Assembly (NCBI GenBank): GCA_023444055.1
Contig: JAEZRV010000039.1
Location: forward strand, 1-64,000
Direction of reading: 5' to 3'
From: Bacillota bacterium
GTDB lineage: Bacteria; Bacillota; Clostridia; Acetivibrionales; DSM-1351
Length of the DNA stretch: 64,000 nt
Part shown: positions 15,527 through 25,022 of the stretch, one piece after another
How the letters are laid out: each line of letters starts with the position of its first letter
Numbering within the stretch: the stretch's first letter is position 1
The notes under the pieces: generated by a model
Database searches by the model: none
What the model saw: only the letters and a program-made list of their open reading frames with translations
Told to the model about the DNA's origin: nothing
Position numbers and translations under genes: made by a program

Positions 15527-16735
15527 AATATTATTGAGAGCTTTAAACAAGCAATGTCAAGCCTCCAAGCTAATAAACTCCGTTCTATCTTGACTATGGT
15601 TGGTATTATAATGGGTGTATTTTCGGTAATAACTATTGTTGCAATAGGAAATGCTACTCAAAGCTATATGGACAATGAGTTCGCAAAGCTTGGAGCTAAT
15701 GTTTTAATGATATATAACAAATCGAGCACTATTAATTCTAATGATATGTTAAAAAATGATGATCTTAAAGCAATAGGTGCTGTAGAGGAAATAAAAAATG
15801 TTGCTACTACGATAAGTGGGTCAGGAACTTTAAGGCTTGGTTCAAAAAATAAAACAGCAAATATTACTGGTGCTTCATCTCAATTTAAGGAAATTAGTCC
15901 TACTGATATGACACATGGCAGAATGATAAATGATATTGATAACTCAACAAGGTCAAATGTAGTTGTAATTACTGATACGTTTGCTAGGGCTAATTTTAAG
16001 GATGAAAATCCTATTGGACAAAAGCTAAGAGTTACATTGAACTCAGGTAGCTCATTAAAATTAACAGTAGTGGGAGTTACTAAAACGGAGGATTCCCCAT
16101 TTGGTGATATGATGGATATTGAAAATCAGCCGGTTTCTCTAACTATACCTCTGACCACCCTACAGTCATATTATGGGGAAACTATGTTGAATATTATTTA
16201 TGCATCTGTTGAAGAAACTGATGATGCTGCATTAAAGAAGATTGCAGATAAAGTAATAAGAATCCTTGAGAATAAGCATGGTAATAAAGACAAATATGCT
16301 GTTCAATTTATGTCTCAATATCAGGATATGCTGAATTCATTGCTGGGCATAGTCTCATCAGTCTTGCTGGTAGTTGCCGTTATCACTCTTGTGGTAGGGG
16401 GAATAGGCATTGTAAACATACTTTTAGTTTCTGTTACAGAGCGTATACGAGAAATTGGAGTCCGAAAAGCTCTTGGAGCACGAAAACGGGATATTGTAAT
16501 TCAGTTTATTACTGAGTCAATTATGCTTACAGGAATAAGCGGATTAATTGGAATTGCATTTGGCATCCTGGGAGGGTTTGTTATATCTTCACTAATAAAA
16601 ATTCCACCAGTAGTAAATGTAAAAGTAGTAGTGCTTGCATTCTTAGGGTCAGTTGCACTTGGATTACTATTTGGAGTTTACCCTGCTAAAAAAGCTGCAG
16701 ATCTTGACCCTATTGAGTCCCTTAGGTATGAATAA
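15524..16735 (+). CDS. MacB-type ABC transporter permease (FtsX domain)
   Basis: Permease of the efflux set. The 403-residue protein has an N-terminal helix (SLQANKLRSILTMVGIIMG), the MacB periplasmic-core domain (about 45-270), and three C-terminal membrane segments carrying VTERIREIGVRKALGAR and the end motif YPAKKAADLDPIESLRYE. ATG 15524 is chosen because family members begin at MNIIESFKQA and because it ends the hairpin leader; the in-frame ATG 15503 lies inside the stem. It works with the ATPase at 12330 and adaptor at 14072. Confidence 0.92.
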   Translation: MNIIESFKQAMSSLQANKLRSILTMVGIIMGVFSVITIVAIGNATQSYMDNEFAKLGANVLMIYNKSSTINSNDMLKNDDLKAIGAVEEIKNVATTISGSGTLRLGSKNKTANITGASSQFKEISPTDMTHGRMINDIDNSTRSNVVVITDTFARANFKDENPIGQKLRVTLNSGSSLKLTVVGVTKTEDSPFGDMMDIENQPVSLTIPLTTLQSYYGETMLNIIYASVEETDDAALKKIADKVIRILENKHGNKDKYAVQFMSQYQDMLNSLLGIVSSVLLVVAVITLVVGGIGIVNILLVSVTERIREIGVRKALGARKRDIVIQFITESIMLTGISGLIGIAFGILGGFVISSLIKIPPVVNVKVVVLAFLGSVALGLLFGVYPAKKAADLDPIESLRYE

Positions 16736-16976
16736 AATTAACCTAAGATAAACTCTGGATAAAAGTAATTATATGGTTTAACCAGTAAATTGGGCTAAAT
16801 TGTGTTTTTGTAAAAATCCATAGAACCTACAAATATATAATTTGATGTAATCGTTTTGAGTAAAACCTATATTACGAATTACAGACCTTGTATACTGTGG
16901 TTGCTATGGATTTTTTGATGCTTAATACTATTTTACTCAACTTTCTCAGTCAAAAATTGTAGGTCTCAAACTTATT

Positions 16977-17165
16977 TCATCTTTCTTTCATTAACATGCA
17001 CAGCAATTTACCTGAAATAAGACCAACTAAAAACGTCCCTCCTAAAATACTTAGAGCTGCTGTACCTGAAAGAGAAAATTCTTCATTATCACTTTGTTTA
17101 GATAATGAATTATTCAAGGACTTTTTTATGGAACGAGCATATTTCCTACTTCTATTATTGTTCAT
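16977..17165 (-). CDS. Small single-span membrane protein, unknown function
   Basis: A 62-residue protein on the minus strand with an Arg/Lys/Ser-rich N-terminal half and one C-terminal membrane segment (AALSILGGTFLVGLISGKLLCML). I take it as real because AGGAGG lies exactly 5 nt before its ATG (17163-17165 complement) and no other frame explains the region. I recognise no family. Its promoter would lie in the 290-bp AT-rich spacer shared with yfmF. Confidence 0.6.
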   Translation of the reverse strand: MNNNRSRKYARSIKKSLNNSLSKQSDNEEFSLSGTAALSILGGTFLVGLISGKLLCMLMKER

Positions 17166-17453
17166 ATGAGCCTCCTATACATTAGGAAAAACAAAGATTC
17201 CATTTATTTATGTTATTTTCAACTTTTATTATTTTCAATTTAGTATTAAAATAAACTAGATTAATAAAATTACCAGATATTGAATATATCATAAAAATTT
17301 TATTATACTATATATGAATACTTTTTATACTAATATATGTATAATAATGTAATACTAATTGTTTTTAAAATTTAAGAAACAATATTTTAAATGCAAATTA
17401 GTATAAGATGCTATGATAAGATTTAACAAATATAATGCTTTAAGGAGGTATAC

Positions 17454-18746
17454 ATGATAAATACAAATATTTCAGAAGAAAAAATGAACAAGATAACAGA
17501 AATAGATGGAATAAGAATTTATAATATAAAGTCAAATAAATTTAAGACTAATACCATTAATATTTTTTTTCAAGATGATTTAAATAAGAATTCAGTTGCA
17601 CTAAATGCTCTTTTCCCTTCGGTATTAAGGAGGGGATGCAAAAACCTTCCAACGATGAAGGACATTAATTTGTATTTGGAAGAACTATATGGAGCAGTGT
17701 TTGACTGCGGCATAGTTAAAAAAGGTGAAAAGCAGTTAATTCAGTTTTATTTTGAATATATATCTGATAATTATACTCAAGATGGTCAGAAAAGTTTTGA
17801 AAAGGCGATTGAATTCCTTTTAAATATCATTTTTAATCCCGTTTTGCAAGATGGTATATTTGATAAGCAGTATGTTGAGCAGGAGAAAAATAACTTAATA
17901 ACGCTTATTGAGGGAAGAACTAATGATAAGGTTCAATTTGCGCTAGATAAATGCTATGAATTAATGTGTAAGGAGGAACCATTTGGACTGTATGAATATG
18001 GTACAACTAAGCAAATTGAGAGTATAACATCAGCTGAGCTATATACGCATTACAAAGAAAAAGTTTGTACGCTACCAATAGACATTTTTATAACCGGTGA
18101 ATTAAAGGACAGTGATATTGAACTTTTAAAGGGAAGATTAAAGAGTATCAACAGAAGTGCTCAAAAAGCATTAAGTACTAGTATTGTTAAAAAATTCGTT
18201 GATAAAGTAAGCTACTTTGAAGACAAAATGGAGGTTAATCAAGCAAAGCTTTCATTAGGATTCAGAACAAATATAACAGCAAAAGAAGATGATTACTACG
18301 CTTTGATGGTTTACAATGGTATACTGGGCGGTGGTATGCACTCTAAATTATTTCAAAATGTTAGAGAAAAGGCTAGTTTAGCTTATTATGTATTTTCTGG
18401 TTTAGAAAAATTTAAAGGGTTAATGATTGTAGGAAGTGGCATAGATATAAAGGAAAGGGATCATGCAAAAGGATTGATTATTGAGCAGTTGGATGAAATT
18501 CAAGCAGGTAACATAACGGATTACGAAATTGATGCTACTATTAAGTCTATAGAAACAGGCATTATGTCACTTAAAGATAGTCAATTACAAATTGTAGATT
18601 TTTATTTAAGCCAGTTGGTAGCAGGAACCCATGATACGATGGAAGATTTGCTTTCAAAAATAAGGCTTGTAACAAAACAGGATGTAATTAATGTTTCAAA
18701 AAAAATACAACTTGATACCGTTTATTTCCTTACATCGAGAGTATAA
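17454..18746 (+). CDS. yfmF: M16-family peptidase-like protein YfmF (inactive half)
   Basis: A 430-residue M16-fold protein. The zinc-binding HxxEH of M16 peptidases is absent: the equivalent region reads ALFPSVLRRGCKNLP. The substrate-facing segment (GGGMHSKLFQNVREKASLAYYV) is kept. It precedes YfmH, which has the intact motif, matching the YfmF/YfmH pair linked in Bacillus to EF-P modification. It probably forms the non-catalytic subunit of a heterodimer. AAGGAGG lies shortly before ATG 17454. The gene symbol rests on this pairing. Confidence 0.85.
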   Translation: MINTNISEEKMNKITEIDGIRIYNIKSNKFKTNTINIFFQDDLNKNSVALNALFPSVLRRGCKNLPTMKDINLYLEELYGAVFDCGIVKKGEKQLIQFYFEYISDNYTQDGQKSFEKAIEFLLNIIFNPVLQDGIFDKQYVEQEKNNLITLIEGRTNDKVQFALDKCYELMCKEEPFGLYEYGTTKQIESITSAELYTHYKEKVCTLPIDIFITGELKDSDIELLKGRLKSINRSAQKALSTSIVKKFVDKVSYFEDKMEVNQAKLSLGFRTNITAKEDDYYALMVYNGILGGGMHSKLFQNVREKASLAYYVFSGLEKFKGLMIVGSGIDIKERDHAKGLIIEQLDEIQAGNITDYEIDATIKSIETGIMSLKDSQLQIVDFYLSQLVAGTHDTMEDLLSKIRLVTKQDVINVSKKIQLDTVYFLTSRV

Positions 18747-18759
18747 TGCGAAGTTTACA

Positions 18760-18905
18760 TTTCGTGCGTTCATCGTTTTCTTCGCATATCAAAAAGCTGC
18801 AAGCAGCTTTTTGTGGTATTGAGCAATTTCGTGCGTTCATCGTTTTCTTCGCATATCAAAAAGCTGCGAGCAGCTTTTTGCGGAATTGAGCAATTTCGTT
18901 CGTTC
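18760..18905. repeat. Two 67-bp direct repeats with terminator-like palindromes
   Basis: 18760-18826 and 18827-18893 are near-identical 67-bp copies, followed by a partial third (TTTCGTTCGTTCG). Each contains a 10-bp palindrome of the form AAAAAGCTGC-N2-GCAGCTTTTT, differing in the loop. With the TGCGAAG...CTTCGCA arms before copy 1 the region can fold strongly and could end the yfmF transcript. It carries no gene. Confidence 0.7.
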
Positions 18906-18958
18906 GCCAGTTATAGTATTACTAAATTTTTGTGCCCAAATGGGTTATGGAGGTATTT

Positions 18959-20242
18959 ATGAAATTTGAGACAATTGAATATAAGAAATATGATGAAACT
19001 ATATATAAATATGAACATAGCAGTGGGTTACAATGCGTTGTAGTCCCCAAAAAAGGCTATTACAAGAAATATGCTACATTCTCAACGCAATATGGCTCTG
19101 TGGACAATGAGTTTATAATTCCTGGTGAAAAGACTAAAACAAGAGTACCTGATGGCATTGCTCACTTTTTAGAGCATAAGCTTTTTGAACAGAAGGATGG
19201 AAGTGTGATGGACAAATTTGCAGCTTTAGGTTCTAGACCCAATGCTTATACAAGCTTTAATCAGACTGTATACTTATTTTCTTGTACTGATTTGTTTAAG
19301 GAAAACTTTGACTTGCTTTTGAATTTTGTGCAGAATCCATATATTACAGAGGAAAGTGTTGAACGGGAGAAGGGGATTATTGGGCAAGAAATAAATATGT
19401 ATCGTGACAATCCAGGCTGGAGAGTAACTTTTAATCTGTTAGATGCCTTTTATGAAAATCATCCTGTAAAGCTAGATATAGCAGGATCGATTGAGAGTAT
19501 CAGCAAAATTAATAGAGAAACATTGTATAAATGCTACGATACGTTTTACCATCCATCAAATATGGTAGTTACAGTAGTAGGAGATGTCGATCACAAACAG
19601 GTATTTGAGCAGATTGAAAAAAATATTCAAGTTAACAAAAAAGCTTCTGAGATAAAAAGAATTTTTCCAGAGGAAAGTGAAGGCCTAAATAAAAAATATG
19701 TGGAACAAAAAATGCCAGTTTCCACACCTCTGTTTTATTTAGGATTTAAGGATAATAACTATAATCTTGAAGGAACAGAAATTTTAAAATATGATTTAGC
19801 AGTTAAGCTTTTATTATCTATGATTATTGGTAAAAGCTCTGAACTATATACAAGGCTTTATGATAAGGGGCTTATAAATTCCACCTTTGAGATGGATTTT
19901 TCTGTAGAAAAGAGCTATGCATACTCTATGTTAGGTGGAGAGTCCATTGACCCTGAAGCTGTTAGAGATTTATTAGTTAAAGAAATAAAAACTCTAAGGG
20001 ATAATGGACTTGACCCACATATATTTGAAAGATTGCGAAAGGCATCAAAAGGTAGATTTTTGAGGCAAATGAATTCGGTAGAAAGTATATCTCGATCATT
20101 TATAAATTTATATTTTAAGGGTGTAACAATGTTTGATTATTTAGATGTTTATGATACAATGAGTTTTGATTATATTTGTGATGTGTTTGAAAAGCATTTT
20201 GATATTGAACAGATGGCACTATCGGTTGTTAAAGAGCATTAA
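18959..20242 (+). CDS. yfmH: M16-family zinc peptidase YfmH
   Basis: A 427-residue M16 metallopeptidase, catalytic partner of YfmF. The inverted zinc motif HFLEH (His69, Glu72, His73) is intact, and the downstream EREKGIIGQEINMYRDNP supplies the third metal ligand. GGAGG lies 5 nt before ATG 18959; the upstream in-frame ATG at 18932 lacks a site. The pair is separated by the 67-bp repeats but reads in the same direction. In Bacillus these proteins are associated with EF-P 5-aminopentanol modification; that role is taken from family knowledge. Confidence 0.9.
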   Translation: MKFETIEYKKYDETIYKYEHSSGLQCVVVPKKGYYKKYATFSTQYGSVDNEFIIPGEKTKTRVPDGIAHFLEHKLFEQKDGSVMDKFAALGSRPNAYTSFNQTVYLFSCTDLFKENFDLLLNFVQNPYITEESVEREKGIIGQEINMYRDNPGWRVTFNLLDAFYENHPVKLDIAGSIESISKINRETLYKCYDTFYHPSNMVVTVVGDVDHKQVFEQIEKNIQVNKKASEIKRIFPEESEGLNKKYVEQKMPVSTPLFYLGFKDNNYNLEGTEILKYDLAVKLLLSMIIGKSSELYTRLYDKGLINSTFEMDFSVEKSYAYSMLGGESIDPEAVRDLLVKEIKTLRDNGLDPHIFERLRKASKGRFLRQMNSVESISRSFINLYFKGVTMFDYLDVYDTMSFDYICDVFEKHFDIEQMALSVVKEH

Positions 20243-20365
20243 TATTTAATTTACATTGAAGGATGGGGACATTAACCTGAAAAATGGGTTTTGTGACTAT
20301 AGTACGATATCAACGGATATTTAATTGATAGTAAATGACTTTAAATGGTATAGGTGGAGATTATT

Positions 20366-21433
20366 ATGAATGAAAGCGTACTTGTAAGTTTTCCAAACAT
20401 GAATATACACATTAATGTTTCTAACGTGGCTTTTAGAATATTTAATATGCCTATTTATTGGTATGGAATCATTATTGCATTTGCTTTTTTGGTATGTGTG
20501 CTTTGGGCTATGAAGGATTCAAAAAAGTTTGATTTGGTACCCGATACAGTAATAGACTTGATGCTATTCGCTGTTCCAGCTGCAATTATTTGCGCTAGAT
20601 TATACTATGTAATATTTACCTGGGAGGATTTTAGTTCCGATTTGAGTCAAATTTTTAACACTAGAAATGGTGGTCTTGCTATATATGGAGGGGTAATTGG
20701 TGGTGTAATAGTAGCTTACTTTGTAGCAAAACATAAAAAAATATCTACCTTTAAATTTTTTGATTTTGCAATTCCATATGTAGCACTTGGACAGGCTATA
20801 GGACGATGGGGAAACTTTTTCAATCAAGAGGCTTTTGGAACTAATACATCACTTCCATGGGGAATGACCAGTCCTGTTACAAAAGCTTATTTAACAAACC
20901 ATGCTAAAGAAATACTGGATTTGAATGGTATAATAGTTAATCCTGATTTACCTGTTCATCCAACTTTTTTATATGAATCAATCTTAGATTTTGCGGTATT
21001 TGCCTTTTTACTTTGGATGAGAAAGAAGAAGAAATTTGATGGTGAGGTATTCTGCTTATACTTTTTAACTTATTCACTTGGAAGGGCATTTATTGAGGGA
21101 CTTAGAACAGATAGCTTAATGATTGGAAGTTTTAGAGCATCACAGCTTCTATCAGTTTTGCTTGTAATTGCATTTGCTGTTTTTATTGTTTATAAGAGAA
21201 TTAAAATAAAAAATGAAAGTCTTGAGCAACCATATGAAGGTAAAAGTGCATATGCGGATATACTCAAATCTATGGAAGAAGAGAACAGTCTCGAAGTAGG
21301 GAAAAAGATTGATAATAATGTTGTAAATGACAGTATAGATTCTGGATACGAATCAAAAGAAGATGTAGTAAATGGTAGCAACGAATGTTGTGATAAATCA
21401 GTTGATAAGTTTAAAGAAGAGCACTATGAATAA
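20366..21433 (+). CDS. lgt: Prolipoprotein diacylglyceryl transferase
   Basis: Transfers diacylglycerol from phosphatidylglycerol to the lipobox Cys of prelipoproteins. The 355-residue membrane protein has seven hydrophobic segments and the signature GRWGNFFNQEAFG (starting near residue 146), with LGRAFIEGLRTDSL near the end. A charged tail of about 75 residues follows the last span, longer than in typical Lgt. GGTGGAG precedes ATG 20366. rodA follows 29 bp downstream. A second, different Lgt-like protein is encoded at 60601. Confidence 0.95.
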   Translation: MNESVLVSFPNMNIHINVSNVAFRIFNMPIYWYGIIIAFAFLVCVLWAMKDSKKFDLVPDTVIDLMLFAVPAAIICARLYYVIFTWEDFSSDLSQIFNTRNGGLAIYGGVIGGVIVAYFVAKHKKISTFKFFDFAIPYVALGQAIGRWGNFFNQEAFGTNTSLPWGMTSPVTKAYLTNHAKEILDLNGIIVNPDLPVHPTFLYESILDFAVFAFLLWMRKKKKFDGEVFCLYFLTYSLGRAFIEGLRTDSLMIGSFRASQLLSVLLVIAFAVFIVYKRIKIKNESLEQPYEGKSAYADILKSMEEENSLEVGKKIDNNVVNDSIDSGYESKEDVVNGSNECCDKSVDKFKEEHYE

Positions 21434-21462
21434 GAAATCTTATTGTTTAGGAACGGTGAAAA

Positions 21463-22581
21463 ATGTATTTCGTAGAAAAATTAAAACCTGAAAGTCCATA
21501 TAAAAGGTTTGATTATATACTGTTTTTTGCAGTGTTAGCATTGTCTGTTATGGGACTATTTGTTTTGAATAGTGCAGTTATAGATAAATCAAATATATTA
21601 AAAACTCAGGTGTTAGCTTTTATTATGGGTGTAGCTTTATGTCTGATTCTTAGTGTAATTGATTACAAAGATCTGAAATTTTTAAGCTTGTTTATTTTCT
21701 TTGGTGCTATGGGATTGATGGTTGTTACATTGCTTTATGGAACCGGTGAGGAGTTAGGAAATAAAAACTGGATTATGATAGCAGGCGTGAGTGTTCAGCC
21801 TTCAGAATTTGCAAAAATTGCATATATTATTTTGGCTTCAGTTTTTTTGGAAAGAATTAAGGATAGTCAAGAAAAAAATAAGTCAGATATAATAAAGTTT
21901 TTTGTATATTCTGGAATAGCTATTGGACTTGTTCTTTTACAAAAAGATTTAGGAACGGCTCTAGCTTTTGGATTTATATTTCTTGTTTTTATTTTTATTG
22001 TTGGAATACCATATAGGTATATATTTATTCTGTGTGGATGTTTGACACTTTCTTTTCCATTTATATGGATTTACGTACTAAATGATAAAAGGAGGGAAAG
22101 AATTCTGACCTTTATTTCCCCTGAAAGAGACCCGCTGGGTGGAGGTTACAATGTTATTATGTCAAAAATGGCAATTGGGTCAGGGCAACTAATTGGTCAA
22201 GGATATAAAAATGGTATTCAAACTCAGAGCGGAAGTGTTCCGATAAATGAATCAGACTTTATTTTCTCTGTAGTTGGTGAAGAGTTTGGCTTTATAGGTG
22301 GAATTATAATTATTATACTAGGATTGTTTATTATACTTAGGTGTATTCATATTGCAAAAAATGCTGGTGATACATATGGTTCTTTTTTGGTAATCGGCAT
22401 TACTGGAATGATTGCGTTTAACTTTATAGAAAATATAGGTATGAGTATAGGCTTACTGCCAGTAACTGGGTTGCCTCTTCCTTTTGTTAGTCAAGGAGGG
22501 ACGGCGATGTTAGCATATTTTATTGCAATTGGAATTGTGCTTAGCGTATCTGCCAGAAGTAAGAGAAGCAGTTTCATTTAA
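21463..22581 (+). CDS. rodA: SEDS-family peptidoglycan polymerase RodA
   Basis: Membrane glycosyltransferase that polymerises lipid II during elongation. The 372-residue protein has about ten membrane spans, the extracytoplasmic segment GSGQLIGQGYKNGIQTQSG, the ESDFIFSVVGEEFG signature and the final GLPLPFVSQGGTAML. The called role (RodA rather than SpoVE/FtsW) rests on its place next to lgt outside the division cluster; the cluster has its own SEDS gene at 32158. A strong terminator follows at 22623. Confidence 0.88.
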   Translation: MYFVEKLKPESPYKRFDYILFFAVLALSVMGLFVLNSAVIDKSNILKTQVLAFIMGVALCLILSVIDYKDLKFLSLFIFFGAMGLMVVTLLYGTGEELGNKNWIMIAGVSVQPSEFAKIAYIILASVFLERIKDSQEKNKSDIIKFFVYSGIAIGLVLLQKDLGTALAFGFIFLVFIFIVGIPYRYIFILCGCLTLSFPFIWIYVLNDKRRERILTFISPERDPLGGGYNVIMSKMAIGSGQLIGQGYKNGIQTQSGSVPINESDFIFSVVGEEFGFIGGIIIIILGLFIILRCIHIAKNAGDTYGSFLVIGITGMIAFNFIENIGMSIGLLPVTGLPLPFVSQGGTAMLAYFIAIGIVLSVSARSKRSSFI

Positions 22582-22622
22582 AATAAGGCAAGTGTGAGAA
22601 TAAATACTAGTGCTTTTGGACT

Positions 22623-22661
22623 ATTAAAGACGGGTTATAATACCTGTCTTTAATTTTTTTT
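22623..22661 (+). terminator. Strong intrinsic terminator after rodA
   Basis: A 13-bp stem (22623-22635 with 22642-22654, one G-T pair) with loop TATAAT is followed by an unbroken T-run. It separates lgt-rodA from the division cluster. Confidence 0.9.
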
Positions 22662-22693
22662 ATAAATTATTAGTTAAAACTATTGTAAAATTA

Positions 22694-22722
22694 TTGGATT
22701 TGCAATAAAATATCCATATAAG
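22694..22722 (+). promoter_or_regulatory. Predicted sigma-A promoter of the division cluster
   Basis: TTGGAT (22694-22699), 17-bp spacer, TATAAG (22717-22722). It lies just after the rodA terminator and just before the MraZ repeats, the expected position for the mraZ promoter. Confidence 0.6.
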
Positions 22723-22750
22723 TGGTGAGAAGTGGAGGAAAGTGGAGAGA
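22721..22750 (+). promoter_or_regulatory. MraZ operator: three 10-bp direct repeats
   Basis: AGTGGTGAGA, AGTGGAGGAA and AGTGGAGAGA stand head to tail with exact 10-bp period. MraZ is known to bind tandem GTG(G)-type boxes in front of its own operon. The array overlaps the end of the -10 and the likely start of transcription, so bound MraZ would repress the cluster. Confidence 0.7.
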
Positions 22751-22774
22751 TTAGTTCGGCGAGGGGTGTAAATT

Positions 22775-23206
22775 TTGTTTTATGGTGAGTATCAACATAC
22801 GGTTGACCCAAAAGGTAGAGCAATCGTTCCCTCGAAATTCCGAGAGGGTTTGGGAGAAAAGTTCATAATAACTAAAGGACTTGACTGCTGTTTGTTTGCA
22901 TATTCATTAGAAGAGTGGACAAGCTTGGAAAATAAACTAAAAACACTTCCATTTACAGATAAGGATGTACGCGCTTTTATAAGATTTTTCTTTTCTGGCG
23001 CAGCCGAGTGTGAGCTAGATAAGCAAGGAAGAATTCTTATTCCACAAAATTTACGTGAATATGCGAAGCTTGACAAGGATATATCTATTATTGGAGTATC
23101 CTCAAGAGTTGAATTATGGGACAAGGCTACTTGGGAGAATTATAATAGCGACGATAATATCAGTGCTGATAAAATTGCAGAAAAAATGGCTTTGTTAGGT
23201 ATATAA
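22775..23206 (+). CDS. mraZ: Transcriptional regulator MraZ
   Basis: AbrB-like DNA-binding regulator of the division and cell-wall cluster. The 143-residue protein has two MraZ repeats, the first with GEYQHTVDPKGRAIVPSKFRE and the second with ECELDKQGRILIPQNLREYA, giving the two DPKGR/DKQGR loops of the family. The start is TTG 22775, 6 nt after GAGGGGTG. Three likely binding sites lie directly upstream (22721-22750). Confidence 0.95.
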   Translation: MFYGEYQHTVDPKGRAIVPSKFREGLGEKFIITKGLDCCLFAYSLEEWTSLENKLKTLPFTDKDVRAFIRFFFSGAAECELDKQGRILIPQNLREYAKLDKDISIIGVSSRVELWDKATWENYNSDDNISADKIAEKMALLGI

Positions 23207-23322
23207 CTTAGAAAGATTTAAATACAGCGAAAATCATGCCTTTAAATGGCAGGGATTATCCACTGATAAATTTGTGTAAGAATCAGGCTAAGGCTAGTAA
23301 GATAAAATTTTTGAGGTGTTGA

Positions 23323-24264
23323 ATGGAATTTAAACATAAATCTGTGTTGCTTGAAGAGTGTATTGAATATTTAAATATAAACCCAGAAGGTGTTTATATT
23401 GATGGAACTATCGGCGGGGCTGGACACTCATCTGAAATATACAGAAGACTAAATGTAAATGGCTGTTTAATAGGTTTGGATCAAGACAGTTTTGCAGTAG
23501 AAACTTCTACTAAGCGCCTTGAGGAAATAAAAACTAAAGCAAGTTTTAAAATAGTGAATACTAATTTTAAATATATTAAAAAAACATGTGAAGAGTTGGG
23601 AATCACCGAGGTTGATGGTGTTTTACTTGATTTGGGGGTGTCATCACATCAGCTTGATGAAGCATCTAGAGGATTTAGTTATCAAAATAATGCACCATTA
23701 GATATGAGGATGGATAGGAGTTCCGATTTATCTGCATATCAAATAGTAAATGATTACTCTGAAGAGGAAATATATTATATTATTAGAGACTTTGGAGAGG
23801 AAAAATGGGCATCAAGAATTGCAAAATTCATAGTAGAAGCTAGAACTGTAAAACCGATAGAGACAACTTTTGATTTAGTTGATATTATCAAAAAAGCAGT
23901 CCCAAGTTCTGCAAGACGAGATGGACCTCATCCTGCAAAGAGAACATTCCAGGCAATTAGAATTGCTGTGAATCATGAGCTGGATATATTAAGTAATACT
24001 ATTGAAGATTGCGTCTCATTGCTGAAAAGTGGGGGAAGACTTTGTATAATTACATTTCATTCTCTTGAAGATAGAATTGTAAAAGTGCAATATAGTAAAT
24101 TAGCAAATCCGTGTACTTGTCCACCTAGCTTTCCGGTTTGTATATGCGGCAAAGAGACTAAAGCTGTATTAGTAAATCGGAAACCAATTGTTTCAACAGA
24201 GAGGGAGCTTGAGGATAATCCAAGAGCAAGAAGTGCTAAACTTAGGGTTTTACAAAAAATTTAA
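23323..24264 (+). CDS. rsmH: 16S rRNA (cytosine(1402)-N4)-methyltransferase
   Basis: SAM-dependent enzyme that methylates N4 of C1402 in the 16S decoding centre. The 313-residue protein has the SAM loop GTIGGAGHS near residue 30, LLDLGVSSHQLD, the RGFSY and MRMD segments, ITFHSLEDRIVK, and a C-terminal CTCPPSFPVCICG segment. GAGGTG precedes ATG 23323. It follows mraZ as usual, but 758 bp of non-coding repeat separate it from ftsL. Confidence 0.96.
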   Translation: MEFKHKSVLLEECIEYLNINPEGVYIDGTIGGAGHSSEIYRRLNVNGCLIGLDQDSFAVETSTKRLEEIKTKASFKIVNTNFKYIKKTCEELGITEVDGVLLDLGVSSHQLDEASRGFSYQNNAPLDMRMDRSSDLSAYQIVNDYSEEEIYYIIRDFGEEKWASRIAKFIVEARTVKPIETTFDLVDIIKKAVPSSARRDGPHPAKRTFQAIRIAVNHELDILSNTIEDCVSLLKSGGRLCIITFHSLEDRIVKVQYSKLANPCTCPPSFPVCICGKETKAVLVNRKPIVSTERELEDNPRARSAKLRVLQKI

Positions 24265-24289
24265 TAATAAATTTAAGTTAGTAAAGCAA

Positions 24290-24960
24290 TACAAAGGATA
24301 AAAGTAAAAAACACAAGATAAAGAGCAAGTAAATTACACAAAAGAAAAAGAGAAGTTGAGCTACACAAAAGAAATTAAACTAACAAAAGAAAAAGAGCAG
24401 TTGAACTACACAAAAGAAATAAGCTAACAAAAGAAAAAGAGCAAGTGAATTACACAAAAGAGACTTTAAGCTAACAAAAGAAAAAGAGTAATTGAAATCA
24501 CACAAAAGAAATGCAGTTAAGCAAACAAAAGAAAAAGAGCAAGTGAATTACACAAAAGAGACTTTAACCTAACAAAAGAAAAAGAGAAGTAAAAATTACA
24601 CAAATTCAATTACTTTCGCTAAAGCCTTAGTTTATGGTTAGTGCTTTATTTACGGCGAGACTAAGGTTTAAGCTGTAATTGAATTCAAGAAAAGTAGGTA
24701 AACTACACAAAAGAAGAATAGCAGTAAACTACACAAGAGAAGAGAGCAAGTAATAAACTACACAAAAGAAGAATGGCAGTGAACTTCACAAAAGAAAAGG
24801 GCAAGTAATAATTACAATACAAAAGAAAAATAGCAGTTTTAATAAACACAAAAGAAATATGGCAAGTAATAAAAATACACAAGATAAAGCTAAAGCTCAA
24901 GCTTATAAGCACAAAATACAAAAGCATATGGAAATACAAAGCAAATTGAAATACAAAAGA
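24290..24960. repeat. A-rich degenerate tandem repeat between rsmH and ftsL
   Basis: The 758-bp spacer (24265-25022) is filled by purine-rich units of about 22 bp in a 45-47 bp higher-order period, typified by ACACAAAAGAAAAAGAGCA followed by a variable AGTGAATT part. About six higher-order copies lie at 24300-24600 and more diverged ones at 24690-24960. Every forward frame is stopped, and the minus-strand frame (24703-24939) is only a shadow. No comparable gene normally sits here; the tract separates two otherwise adjacent cluster genes. Confidence 0.8.
24602..24688. repeat. Inverted-repeat segment inside the A-rich tract
   Basis: AATTCAATTAC and GTAATTGAATT form 11-bp ends. Inside, AAAGCCTTAG faces CTAAGGTTT with one G-T pair. 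The segment is unlike the flanking repeats in composition and interrupts them, which suggests a small inserted palindromic element, or a long hairpin. Confidence 0.5.
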
Positions 24961-25022
24961 AAAGATTATTAAACATTAACTAGTGATAAAACTAAGCGTT
25001 GTTTTGACAGGAGTGATATAAT

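Noticed and set aside
24703..24939. Hydrophobic 78-residue frame on the minus strand
   Set aside because: It is the complement of the A-rich repeat (T-rich codons give Phe/Leu/Ile) and has no ribosome-binding site.
24290..24960. CRISPR array
   Set aside because: The repeats are degenerate and continuous, without conserved repeats separated by unique spacers.
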